The notes below the pieces were generated by a model. That model saw only the letters and a program-made list of their open reading frames with translations. It was not told the origin of the DNA and did no database searches. Both the position numbers and the translations under genes were made by a program. A DNA stretch of 64,000 bases from positions 350,170 through 414,169 of the forward strand of contig NZ_VOPZ01000007.1 in the NCBI RefSeq assembly GCF_010470665.1. The letters run 5' to 3'. The stretch is from Desulfovibrio sp. JC022 (lineage in GTDB: Bacteria; Desulfobacterota; Desulfovibrionia; Desulfovibrionales; Desulfovibrionaceae). This document shows, piece after piece, positions 51,980 through 60,371 of the stretch (within the stretch, counting starts at the first letter, position 1; each line of letters opens with the position of its first letter).

Positions 51980-54072
51980 GAATACACCGACACTTCGGGA
52001 ATAAGTGCCAGCACGGATAACGGCAGAGGCTGGTCCTGCCGGATATAAATCTGTCCGTCACGGTCATAGCCCCGGTTGAACTTGACTTCATAATCACCAG
52101 TGTAAAGTGCCGGGGCACCGCCAACCTTATCCGCCGAAGTACGGAAAGGGGCACGTTCCAGATGGTCTCCGTCATAGCCTACCTGCAAGCCGAGGGACTG
52201 GAATAAACGCACAATCACATGGGAGATTCGCTTCTTTCGACCTTGCGCAGTTCCGCCGGACATGGCCCCGCCCTCAATACGCAGGGTCTTCATATTGGAA
52301 ACATAGGGAAGCCCGGCATGAACCACCTTTGCCGGAGCGGCCAGAGTAATAGAGCCATCCTTAACAACCACTTCAGGACGCACGGCTCCGTCAGCCAGCA
52401 CAGAAACGGTCTTACCTTCCAGATGCTCCAATCCGCTAAAAACAATATCAGCTACCCCCTGATCGTAACTCAACCCGGAATCAACAAAAAAGGCATCTAC
52501 CGAATCTTCACCAATAAACTGATTCTCCATACGCTCAATATATTTCCGGGTAGTTCCGTCAACATCCCGCTCAACTGCCACCCAGACTTCCTCCTGAGTC
52601 GGACCGGGAATGGTGCATACGGAACGAAATTTTCCATCTGTTAAATGGCGATGAAATCCCACTACCTCATGCTCGCGCTGATAAGTAAGGCCAATCATAG
52701 CCCCATCATCACGGATCATCCAGATGACAGAATCAGGGGACTGCTGGTAAACCCACTCAGTAATGGAATTTGAACGGGTCAGGTGTTCGGCGAGGATGGT
52801 AAGATCCGGGGCTACGTAACCGTCCGATTCAAAAGAGTATGAAAGTTCACGGATAGTCCTCCCTTCTCGCTGCAAAAAAATCATTATCCCCCCCACAACC
52901 ACCGGAGGAATAGCAGCTGAACCATGGGTGGTCTCACGGCGAACCATAACGGAATTGGGTGTTACGGCGTCAGCACTACTGCCGCCGGAAAGCCACCATT
53001 CGCCGCCGGAAGTACCCATGATCAACTTTTTGGAACTGATCATCCAACGAATGGCGTTCACCTGATCAGCAGAAAGGGTGTAGGTACAAGCATCGTCGTC
53101 CACCACCGGGGAAGAAACCCCAAAATCTTCATATGATCCGGCTTTACTCATCCAGATGGTCTGGGGGTTGGCCGGGCTGGCAGCAAAACAGAGCCGTTCT
53201 TCAAAAAAACTGATGCAGGATGGAAATCCCTTTTCGCTGTCCCATTCAGCAGGCGGAGAACTGAACGAAACCAGTTCCATTTTCCAGTCCACATGAGAAG
53301 TACGCGACAACTTGTAAGGCTGCACTTCCGAATGAACCAGATACATCACATCTGCGGACTGGGTAAAACGAATACCCGGCAGATCTTTTTCCGTATATGG
53401 CATTTTAATTTCCACAGGATCGCCCTGCTCATCCACAACAATTCCAGCATTCTTGAATATCCTCACATTACGATCCGTAAATTCCAGCACATAAGCCTGC
53501 TCGGTGGAAAATTCAAAAGGGATCAGGCGTGTCTTGGGGTTCGTTTCCCGGACCTGCACAGCTTCAACCGCTCCGGAAAAATCAACATCAGCAATGATAG
53601 ATAACTTACCGCTTTCATCCGCTTTGGAGCGAAAAGAGTAGCTGCCGTCAGCAGCAACAAACTCGCTGACACTCCCCCTCCCGGCACTGACACAAACCTC
53701 TCCGGCCTGATAGCCCGAAACCCTGAATCTGATCTCGTAAATACGATCCTCCACAAGAGTCAGATCACGGCTGAGTACTGATTGTCCTGTCTGGCTGCCG
53801 TCACAGGTTGCTTTAGCCGACCCGACAGTCCACCCTGTTCCAACAGTCCAGCCAGTTATGGAATCAAGACTTGCAACAGGCAATTGATTGCGTCCTGTCA
53901 CCTCACGAATAAAACGGAATCCGGTACGGCGCGAAGCTCCGCCATGGGGATGGGTAAACATATTTTCCAGCTCGGCCAGTCCATTGGTATACTTGGCAAG
54001 GTCCACTCTGCCGCCCAGCCGGGGTGAAAGTTCTCCGGCACTGAAATTGGTCATGATGAGGGATACTGACAT
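51976..54072 (-). CDS. Tail tubular protein B-like
   Basis: 698 residues from the ATG at 54072, behind GGAGGG; an earlier in-frame start at 54129 overlaps the preceding gene. The N-terminus MSVSLIMTNFSAGELSPRLG and LENMFTHPHGGASRRTGFRFI is characteristic of podoviral tail/stabilisation proteins of this type. Beta-rich modules run through the middle (SISFFEERLCFAASPANPQTIWMS). It should form the tail nozzle. The start is 2 bases after the tubular A stop. Confidence 0.8.
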   Translation of the reverse strand: MSVSLIMTNFSAGELSPRLGGRVDLAKYTNGLAELENMFTHPHGGASRRTGFRFIREVTGRNQLPVASLDSITGWTVGTGWTVGSAKATCDGSQTGQSVLSRDLTLVEDRIYEIRFRVSGYQAGEVCVSAGRGSVSEFVAADGSYSFRSKADESGKLSIIADVDFSGAVEAVQVRETNPKTRLIPFEFSTEQAYVLEFTDRNVRIFKNAGIVVDEQGDPVEIKMPYTEKDLPGIRFTQSADVMYLVHSEVQPYKLSRTSHVDWKMELVSFSSPPAEWDSEKGFPSCISFFEERLCFAASPANPQTIWMSKAGSYEDFGVSSPVVDDDACTYTLSADQVNAIRWMISSKKLIMGTSGGEWWLSGGSSADAVTPNSVMVRRETTHGSAAIPPVVVGGIMIFLQREGRTIRELSYSFESDGYVAPDLTILAEHLTRSNSITEWVYQQSPDSVIWMIRDDGAMIGLTYQREHEVVGFHRHLTDGKFRSVCTIPGPTQEEVWVAVERDVDGTTRKYIERMENQFIGEDSVDAFFVDSGLSYDQGVADIVFSGLEHLEGKTVSVLADGAVRPEVVVKDGSITLAAPAKVVHAGLPYVSNMKTLRIEGGAMSGGTAQGRKKRISHVIVRLFQSLGLQVGYDGDHLERAPFRTSADKVGGAPALYTGDYEVKFNRGYDRDGQIYIRQDQPLPLSVLALIPEVSVYS

Positions 54073-54074
54073 GC

Positions 54075-54668
54075 TTACGCCCTCCAGACAGGAGAATCCA
54101 TGCCATGAATTCCCCTTGCTTCCAGCCACGGATCATTGGGGATGTTGTCCTCGCGCCCTTCTGCGGAATCAGCCAACCGCGCAGACTGCATGGCATTCAG
54201 GTACAAAGTCCACATTTCGCGGGCTTTGGTAGTGGAACCGGTAATATCATCTGCCATTTCCGCTGCCAGACGTGCGGCAAACGCCATTACAAATGAAGGA
54301 TCAAAAAGAACCGGATTGGTCACTTTCATGGTATAGACCGCCGAAGCACCATCACGGTCAGAAAGGATTTTATCGCCTTCGACCACAAATTCATCATCCG
54401 GGGAGTTGAGCTGCCTGAGATGCAGGCAATCTGAAGGGAGTTGATACTGATGGGCAAACCCGAATGCCGGATTATCCGCCAGCCTGCCCAGCCTTGTACG
54501 CGAGGCCGCGAAATTCCATGGATGTTCACGCAGAACCGCATCACGGACCTGATCGTAAAAAAGATTACAGGTTACTGCTTCCTGCGAACTGTCGCTTAAT
54601 GATTCAATGAGTCTCGCCCCAAGTTTCCTTAAAGCGAGGTTACATATTTTAACCTCTGAAACAGCCAT
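54075..54668 (-). CDS. Tail tubular protein A-like
   Basis: 197 residues behind AGGAGAAAAT. VKICNLALRKLGARLIESLSD, RDAVLREHPWNFAASRTRL, YQLPSDCLHLRQL and VMAFAARLAAEMADDITGST are close to tail tubular protein A (gp11-type) of podoviruses, which joins portal and nozzle. First gene of block 2, after hairpin B. Confidence 0.85.
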   Translation of the reverse strand: MAVSEVKICNLALRKLGARLIESLSDSSQEAVTCNLFYDQVRDAVLREHPWNFAASRTRLGRLADNPAFGFAHQYQLPSDCLHLRQLNSPDDEFVVEGDKILSDRDGASAVYTMKVTNPVLFDPSFVMAFAARLAAEMADDITGSTTKAREMWTLYLNAMQSARLADSAEGREDNIPNDPWLEARGIHGMDSPVWRA

Positions 54669-54735
54669 ATTTTCTCCTGATATGTTTAAGGCATACGATT
54701 AATTTCGTTCCCCTTTTCATAGTCAGGATAAAATT

Positions 54736-54773
54736 AAGGGCGGACCTGAGTAACCCAACTCAGGTCCGCCCTT
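54736..54773 (-). repeat. Module hairpin B, between the histidine kinase and tail tubular A
   Basis: Arms identical to those at 50599 and 60223, extended here by one A-T pair; loop AACCCA. Minus-strand reading continues AATTTTAT, a weak T run, so it may terminate the kinase transcript. Confidence 0.9.
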
Positions 54774-54851
54774 CAGACTGTCGATAAAGCACATGGCACT
54801 TTCTCAACAGTCTCACTGTTCTTTTTTAAAAGTTGATTTGTTTACAATAAC

Positions 54852-57170
54852 TTATTCTTCATAAGCCGGGAGCCGGATCACAAAGCGGGTGCCCTTGCCG
54901 GGTTCGGAATATACCTCCATCCCCCCTTTGTGACGATTTGTTATGATAAAATATGAAATGGAAAGCCCCAATCCGGTCCCTTTTCCAACTGATTTGGTCG
55001 TATAGAACGGTTCCATAATCCGTTTGCGCACCTCATCGTCCATGCCGGGACCATTATCCTCAATTTCCAGCACAACCATGGTTTCATTCCTATATGTCCG
55101 AAGAACAAAACCTGGACTCTCTTCGGAATAGAGTTTCTCCCCCATGGCCTCGGCACCATTTCTCAATAAATTCAATATTACCTGCTGAATTTCAGTTTCG
55201 TCACATTCAACAAACAACTCATCAGCATTAAATTCCTTGAGTATTTTAATTTTCTTAAAGTCATAATTTTTCTTGTAGTCGTAATCCTTCATAACCAGAG
55301 TCAAGACACTATCCACAACGGCATTTAAATTATGGGAAGCGAAATCACTACCGCTTTTACGACTGAAACTAAGCATACCACGCACAATCGTTGCGGCTCT
55401 TATGCCCGCTTCGTAAATACCATCCAGAAATTTCTGGCACCCTCTCTGCTCAAGGTATTTTGTCACAGCTGAAAACGGGACTCCGCACTCCTGTGCTACC
55501 TTAAGGTTTTGCTTTGTCTCCTGCCCCAGACGTCTTTGCAGACTCTGTACAGAACCGACGATGGCAGCCAACGGATTATTGATTTCATGAGCCATCCCGG
55601 CAGCAAGGCCGCCAACGGACATCATTTTCTCGGATTGAATCATGCGCCGCTCATTACGCTTTCTTTCAGTCATGTCCACCACTGACCCTTCAAAGATGAC
55701 CTTCCCGTTCTGATCAGTAGTCTTCCGGGCATTCATGGTAATCCAGATAACCTCACCGTCTTTGCGCTTCATTTTCACTTCAAAGCCTGAAAGTTTACCT
55801 TCGTTATTCATCGCTTCAAGCAAAATATTGCGATCAGATTCATTGAGATATAGTTTCTCGCGGACATTATCGAGTACCTCAATAGCCTCTTCAGGAGAAT
55901 CATATTTGAACATGGTTGCAAAGGCATCATTAGCTGCCAGCATTCTGCCACCAACACTGGTTTGAAAAATGCCCTCTTGAGCGTTATCGAAAATGGAGCG
56001 GTACTTTAATTCAGAATGTTGAAGCTCTCCACGAACCCTGCGCAAAGCGACAACAATTTTAATCAATACGATCACCAGAGCACTCATGGCGATAAAAACA
56101 AATACAGTACTCCAGACAAGATAAAAATATTTATCGTAAAAAGAAAAAGGTTCATTAAGAATAACACTTTCTTCAGGAAGTAAATCAGGTGAAATTCCGA
56201 ATTCATCAAGAGCCTGCCAATCATAAATAAATACATTGGCCCCGACCTTGAGTACCGGGATATCATCTGCTCTTTCTCCCGCAAGTATCCTGCGGGCGAC
56301 TTCACTCATCATCACTCCCTGATGATACCCGCTAATGACTTTGCCGCCGAGAACGCCATCACGAAGATTAAAACGCAGCAGACAATAAACCGGAACAGGA
56401 CTGTTCCGGGTAAGCATACTGCCAAGTTTCTCATAAGTTACATATTTACCGTCACGGTCAGAATAATATACCCCGAGCAAAACAACACTGCCCGGTTTCA
56501 TGGATTGAATCTTGCCCCTCAATCCGGCAATGGTCAGATTGTCATTATATTCAATGCGGACCCGGTCTTCGAACGGTGCAAGGTTCCGTTTAATGGTGGC
56601 TTCCCAGGCCCGTCCTGTTTTTAAATAGTCGTTAATTACATAAATAGATTTTGTTTCCGGCAACTGCGTGAGTATGGCTTCCACAGTATCGCGCGATGAC
56701 ATCATCTCTGCGACCCCGGTGAAATTGTTCACACCTTTAAGATATTTATCTGAAAAATTATTCACCCCGCAAAAAACAACAGGCGCACCGGGAAAAAGCT
56801 CATCACGATTTTTAAGTAAAAAATCAAAAGCATTATTATCAGACGACAAGACCAATGAAAGACTTACATTTTTGAATTTTTCTTTAAGCAGCCTTTTGAT
56901 TGCCGCGTAGTACTCAGGCGAATGACACCGTTTGGTATCCATATATTCGATGTGAAGGACAAGATCCTTGTATGGCGGAACCAGCAGCGTATCACGGATT
57001 CCTTTCTCAATATTGCTAATCCACGACATGCCTGAGTGGTAAGAATGAAGCACCAGCACATGCCGCACATCATGTGCACGAGCCGGTAAAACTAAAAGCA
57101 GGAAAAATAAAACAGCTGCGCATGACCGTAAAATTTGACCTGATATATATATGCATATCACTTTTACCAT
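54852..57170 (-). CDS. Membrane sensor histidine kinase inside the phage module
   Basis: 772 residues. Signal or anchor helix (about 12-32), a periplasmic ABC-substrate-binding-like sensor (about 35-335: VLVLHSYHSGMSWI, PVVFCGVNNFSD, IYVINDYLKTG), a second helix (349-371), PAS (about 385-505), phospho-acceptor H528 in GMAHEINNPL, N-box QQVILNLLRNGAEAM and ATP lid EDNGPGMDD, FYTTKSVGKGTGLGLSI. No receiver is attached and none is adjacent. It is a host-type kinase; its PAS resembles those at 1 and 6377. It lies between the capsid block terminator (57261) and hairpin B. No good ribosome site precedes the ATG, so the start is uncertain. Confidence 0.88.
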   Translation of the reverse strand: MVKVICIYISGQILRSCAAVLFFLLLVLPARAHDVRHVLVLHSYHSGMSWISNIEKGIRDTLLVPPYKDLVLHIEYMDTKRCHSPEYYAAIKRLLKEKFKNVSLSLVLSSDNNAFDFLLKNRDELFPGAPVVFCGVNNFSDKYLKGVNNFTGVAEMMSSRDTVEAILTQLPETKSIYVINDYLKTGRAWEATIKRNLAPFEDRVRIEYNDNLTIAGLRGKIQSMKPGSVVLLGVYYSDRDGKYVTYEKLGSMLTRNSPVPVYCLLRFNLRDGVLGGKVISGYHQGVMMSEVARRILAGERADDIPVLKVGANVFIYDWQALDEFGISPDLLPEESVILNEPFSFYDKYFYLVWSTVFVFIAMSALVIVLIKIVVALRRVRGELQHSELKYRSIFDNAQEGIFQTSVGGRMLAANDAFATMFKYDSPEEAIEVLDNVREKLYLNESDRNILLEAMNNEGKLSGFEVKMKRKDGEVIWITMNARKTTDQNGKVIFEGSVVDMTERKRNERRMIQSEKMMSVGGLAAGMAHEINNPLAAIVGSVQSLQRRLGQETKQNLKVAQECGVPFSAVTKYLEQRGCQKFLDGIYEAGIRAATIVRGMLSFSRKSGSDFASHNLNAVVDSVLTLVMKDYDYKKNYDFKKIKILKEFNADELFVECDETEIQQVILNLLRNGAEAMGEKLYSEESPGFVLRTYRNETMVVLEIEDNGPGMDDEVRKRIMEPFYTTKSVGKGTGLGLSISYFIITNRHKGGMEVYSEPGKGTRFVIRLPAYEE

Positions 57171-57260
57171 AAAATATAATTAACACAGTTTACGGGCTAA
57201 AGCCACGTTATGCCAAACTGCAAAATCAAATCTACCCATACAAAAATCAAATTAGACAAG

Positions 57261-57292
57261 AACACCCCCGATCATAAATAATCGAGGGTGTT
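57261..57292 (-). terminator. Terminator of the capsid block
   Basis: AACACCC-C-CGAT and ATCG-A-GGGTGTT pair with one mismatch, around ATAAATA-type loop sequence; minus-strand reading continues CTTGTCTAATTT. It lies 3' of the small gene at 57344 and before the kinase. Confidence 0.65.
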
Positions 57293-57343
57293 TACTGGAG
57301 GATTCAGCATGAATTCATAAGACAATGAAATCACGAATAAGCT

Positions 57344-57541
57344 TTATTTTGTTTCAGCTTCCTTTTTCTTTCCACGAACAGCCTTCTTCTCAGCAGGCTT
57401 AACCTTGCCGCCATCAGCTGGTTCAAAATGTTCCGCAACCTCAGTTCCGGCTGCATAATCAACGCACATTCCAGCTTTAAAATGCTGCAATTTACCCTGC
57501 GGATTCCTCACGTAACAATCTCTCTTACAAATGTATTTCAC
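57344..57541 (-). CDS. Small phage-module protein with basic tail
   Basis: 65 residues, GTG start at 57541 behind GGTGGA. N-terminal part with two Cys (KYICKRDCYVRNPQGKLQHF, KAGMCVDYAAG) followed by a Lys/Glu-rich tail (KPAEKKAVRGKKKEAETK). Similar short proteins follow capsid cement genes in podoviruses. The function is unknown; DNA or capsid binding by the tail is a guess. Confidence 0.6.
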   Translation of the reverse strand: MKYICKRDCYVRNPQGKLQHFKAGMCVDYAAGTEVAEHFEPADGGKVKPAEKKAVRGKKKEAETK

Positions 57542-57554
57542 TTGTCCACCAACC

Positions 57555-57947
57555 TTAAATATTGGTCTGATCGTCCATGATCAGATAGCCGCTGACTTTA
57601 CCGGCAGTTGCATTGCTTCCGGTCACGGTAAAGGAAAGCCTCAGAAAAGCCTTATGGGTCACAGGCAGAGAAGGCAGCGGAAAGCTATAGCCCTGCTTGA
57701 GGTCAGCCACAGGGATGGAACCGGACTCAAAAAGAGTATCAAAGAGAGAAAAATCATCCGCCCCGGAAGCCTGCACCCCCACGCGCAGGCTGGTCAGGGA
57801 AGCAAAATCCTCACCATCAACCATGACCTTAAGCTTAACATTACCACCGGAACCGCAATCCTCGCCGACATTGATGACATTCTGGGAAACCGCGCTTGCA
57901 GTAACAACCTGCTCCTCACAAAAACAAAGTTCTTTATCAAGATACAT
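57555..57947 (-). CDS. Bbp16-like capsid cement protein
   Basis: 130 residues behind AAAAGGAGAAAA. The start MYLDKELCFCEEQVVTASAV and later VINVG, VKLKVMVDGEDFASL, DDFSLFDTLFESGSIPVADL, KAFLRLSFTVTGSNATAGKVSGYLI match the Bbp16 cement family of BPP-1-type heads. It would bind the outside of the shell. It is 17 bases after the capsid gene. Confidence 0.85.
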   Translation of the reverse strand: MYLDKELCFCEEQVVTASAVSQNVINVGEDCGSGGNVKLKVMVDGEDFASLTSLRVGVQASGADDFSLFDTLFESGSIPVADLKQGYSFPLPSLPVTHKAFLRLSFTVTGSNATAGKVSGYLIMDDQTNI

Positions 57948-57963
57948 ATTTTTCTCCTTTTAA

Positions 57964-58932
57964 TTACGCAGTAATAGCTGCTTCGGTGTTGAGAATGGAA
58001 TCCACGCGACGGACCGGGCAACCCCAGAAAGTGGTTACAGGCTTGCCTTCCCAATTCTCAGACTTAAGCATGACGTTGTTTTTGTCGGAAGCCTCAATGT
58101 CGAGCAGGGTCTTTACGGTCTGGTTACAATAGATGGCTGTCCTGCCCATGTTGGTATTAGGGATCATATTCAGACCTTCGATCAATGCATGACGCAGGGA
58201 ATTGGAGCCGAGGTTTTCGGGATCAATGGACGCAATACGCACCACATAACGCCAGTCACGGACAACAAGGCCGGGAGTCCACTTATAATGGGTGCGCAGC
58301 CCCTGATACTTGCCGCCGCCGGCATCCTCGAGGGTAACTTCACCGAGATCCTTATGATTCAAACCGTTGGAACTGCCTCTGGGAAAGGTAAAATGCACAG
58401 TCTGATCAGACCAGCAGACAATCCAGATGGAAGTGCAGTTGTCCCCGCTGCCACCAAAGTTAATAACGTTCTTGTGCTCAAGAGAATTGAAGCGCGGTGC
58501 AAGACCGAGGAATTTCTCAGGCTCCAGCGCGGTGTCGCCGTAGACAAAGGTATCCGCAAATTCCTTATTCATTGCTTCAAGGAAAGCTCGTTCTTCAGAG
58601 GTACGGAAGTTTGAGGAATGACCGTTGAGATCAGAGAGAGCCTTGTCCATTTCAGCATAGGATTCGAGCATACCGCAGCTGTCATCAATCTGCTTGGTAC
58701 GGGATTTACTGGGCTTGATACCGTAGTTGAGCTTACGCCAGCTTACGGTAGGCAGGTCGGTGCGCACAGTGGTACGGTGACCGGTGGGCAGGTTGCCCTC
58801 AATCCATGCAGCATCGTCGAGAACTTCGTTACTATTAGCCAGTACTTCAGTAATTTCAGCGACTTTGCCGTTAGGATCAAGACGACCACCCCAATCGGAA
58901 AGAGTAAGTGCGTTAAGTCCAAGAGTTGCCAT
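57964..58932 (-). CDS. Major capsid protein (Bbp17-like)
   Basis: 322 residues behind AAGGAGAATT. The N-terminus LGLNALTLSDWGGRLDPNGKV and ITEVLANSNEVLDDAAW, then EGNLPTGHRTTVRTDLPTVS and CGMLESYAEMDKALSDLNG, are strongly conserved in this capsid family, found in many podo- and siphoviruses. HK97-type fold expected. Length is normal and the frame intact, so it should still make a shell with the scaffold gene upstream. Confidence 0.9.
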   Translation of the reverse strand: MATLGLNALTLSDWGGRLDPNGKVAEITEVLANSNEVLDDAAWIEGNLPTGHRTTVRTDLPTVSWRKLNYGIKPSKSRTKQIDDSCGMLESYAEMDKALSDLNGHSSNFRTSEERAFLEAMNKEFADTFVYGDTALEPEKFLGLAPRFNSLEHKNVINFGGSGDNCTSIWIVCWSDQTVHFTFPRGSSNGLNHKDLGEVTLEDAGGGKYQGLRTHYKWTPGLVVRDWRYVVRIASIDPENLGSNSLRHALIEGLNMIPNTNMGRTAIYCNQTVKTLLDIEASDKNNVMLKSENWEGKPVTTFWGCPVRRVDSILNTEAAITA

Positions 58933-58974
58933 AATTAATTCTCCTTATAGAGATTCGGCCCTCTTGGGAGCTCT

Positions 58975-59095
58975 TGATTTTTTATGACGCTTCAAGCGTT
59001 CAAGTTTTTTCGATGCGCTACGCGCTTTTTATATGAGATTTCGCCTTCGGCGGCTTAAACCCTTTTAATAAGCTTCGCATCATAAGTCACAAACC
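58975..59095. repeat. Hairpin-rich intergenic repeat between scaffold and capsid genes
   Basis: The 175-base gap holds three small hairpins: GACGCTT-CA-AGCGTTC, GCGC-TAC-GCGC followed by T5, and GCC-TTC-GGC. It ends with a copy (59057-59077) of the repeat seen at 36454. It looks like a REP-type host repeat inside the phage module. Confidence 0.55.
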
Positions 59096-59107
59096 ATCAT
59101 AATACTT

Positions 59108-59746
59108 TTAAATAGGCTGGTTGGGATACAGGATTTCCCCGATTGTCTTTTTGCGGGGAGTGTTCCTGTTGCTGTCCACATAGGAATCTTCACTGAGACG
59201 TCTGCCGACATTGTAAAAAGTTTTAACAACTTCGGGATGACAGGAATAACCGGATTCCCTGATCATCTTTGCAAGGGCCGGGGATGCAAAAGCCTGTAAA
59301 CCCTTATTAGCCACACCCATATTCTTGCGGTAATTATTGCCATGCCAGCCGGGAAGTGAACGGGTCTGCCGCTCCCACTCCCCTGTCTGAGTCTGGTGAT
59401 CCTGAAAACGGGCCGCTTCAAGGGTGTTGTGAAAATCCACCAGCTTCTGGGCCATCTCACCGCTGACCCCGTTCTCATGGGCAAACTGCCGGAACTGGCT
59501 GTCCACATGCGGGTCGATCCCGTCAGGCAGACCGTAATTCAGTTCATATGCTTCCGGAGCATTGGGAACCGGATTATCCGTCAACTGCTCGGCCTCCTCA
59601 ATTATGGGGCCATCCTGCTCCTCTGAAGAATCCTCTTCCAACAGAGTGTCACCGCCGAGCACAGGTTCAGCCTGCTCATCCTTCATTTTTGCCTGTGGGG
59701 AATAATGATCCGGCTGCGAATCATCACCCACCGGAAAATCCATCAT
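59108..59746 (-). CDS. Capsid scaffolding protein
   Basis: 212 residues behind GAGGAGG. Acidic, disordered N-terminus (EEDSSEEQDGPIIEEAEQ), then YELNYGLPDGIDPH, QKLVDFHNTLEAA and a C-terminal part ANKGLQAFASPALAKMIRES, HPEVVKTFYNVGRRLSEDSYV that is typical of phage scaffolds encoded just before the capsid gene. Its ATG overlaps the previous stop (ATGA). Confidence 0.82.
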   Translation of the reverse strand: MMDFPVGDDSQPDHYSPQAKMKDEQAEPVLGGDTLLEEDSSEEQDGPIIEEAEQLTDNPVPNAPEAYELNYGLPDGIDPHVDSQFRQFAHENGVSGEMAQKLVDFHNTLEAARFQDHQTQTGEWERQTRSLPGWHGNNYRKNMGVANKGLQAFASPALAKMIRESGYSCHPEVVKTFYNVGRRLSEDSYVDSNRNTPRKKTIGEILYPNQPI

Positions 59747-60078
59747 TTTCTATCCTCCTCGTCTTTTCTCATTTGCTCAGCCCGTTCACGAATAATGGAA
59801 AGGTAGATTTCCTCATCAGCGGTGATCACCGGGGCAAGCACATTTTCAATCACAAAATCATGAACTGCCACGTTACGGTAAATGTCGCTCTCTTTGGCAA
59901 ACAGGGTTGCATTCACGCCTCCCTGCTCCAGCAGAAAGGTAAAAAAACGTTTACCGTGCGGGGTGTTGAATGTGGCCCGCACATCTGAAAGAAACAGCTC
60001 GTTAATCCGACGTTGTTCCTCGCGCACTTTTTCAGCCTCACGCTGTTCATCCTCCAGAAAACCGGAGTCCGTTGTCAT
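59743..60078 (-). CDS. Bbp19-like phage protein
   Basis: 111 residues behind AAGGAGG. LFLSDVRATFNTPHGKRFFTFLLEQGGV and an Arg-rich end (IIRERAEQMRKDEEDRK) fit the Bbp19-like family, small proteins encoded between portal and scaffold genes. Here no portal gene precedes it: it is the first gene of the module, 290 bases from the divergent host gene. Confidence 0.75.
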   Translation of the reverse strand: MTTDSGFLEDEQREAEKVREEQRRINELFLSDVRATFNTPHGKRFFTFLLEQGGVNATLFAKESDIYRNVAVHDFVIENVLAPVITADEEIYLSIIRERAEQMRKDEEDRK

Positions 60079-60221
60079 TTAATCCTGCCTCCTTGATAAA
60101 AGTTAATGACTATTTTCTAGAGGAAACTTGGCTCACGAAATGCCCCGACATATACGAATCAACGAATCATGCGGTCACTTCAGCTGCCTCATTCGCCCCC
60201 TTCAAAATACATAATATGTCC

Positions 60222-60259
60222 CAGGGCGGACCTGAGTCAGGTGACTCAGGTCCGCCCTG
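60222..60259 (-). repeat. Module hairpin C, upstream border of the phage module
   Basis: The same 15-bp arms as hairpins A and B, extended by one C-G pair; the loop CAGGTG can add two more pairs. On the plus strand GTTTATTTTTT follows; on the minus strand no T run follows, unlike A and B. It may mark where upstream phage genes were once joined. Confidence 0.9.
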
Positions 60260-60371
60260 TGTTTATTTTTTGAAAAAATGAATTTTTATTACGCCAAAAT
60301 CCATCTTGTATCCTTTAAAGAAGATGTGGCATATGTCAGTGAGGCATTAAATTCATCCAAAGCGAGTGTAC

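Larger units (their letters stand above)
47919..60078 (-). mobile_element. Podovirus-like morphogenesis module without portal or terminase (GTA-like or domesticated prophage)
   Basis: Eleven phage genes plus one histidine kinase on one strand. The head genes resemble the Bordetella phage BPP-1 set (Bbp16/Bbp17/Bbp19-like); the tail genes follow T7-type order: tubular A, tubular B, gp13-like, gp14-like, fibre. Terminase, portal, large internal virion protein, holin/endolysin, replication genes, repressor and integrase are all absent, and host genes begin immediately on both sides. All frames are intact, with AGGAG-type ribosome sites and ATGA or TAATG overlaps, which argues against random decay. 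Blocks are bounded by three identical-arm hairpins. D. desulfuricans produces the gene-transfer agent Dd1, a short-tailed particle, so a related element is plausible; this is not shown by the sequence. Confidence 0.7.

Noticed and set aside
57171..57260. Sigma54 promoter before the phage-module kinase
   Set aside because: TTGGCAT and a later GGC are spaced one base wrong for -24/-12 elements and the -12 core does not match.
48143..60078. Diversity-generating retroelement, expected because BPP-1 carries one
   Set aside because: No reverse transcriptase frame and no template/variable repeat pair near the fibre gene; the fibre tip is LamG-like, not the C-type lectin fold of Mtd.
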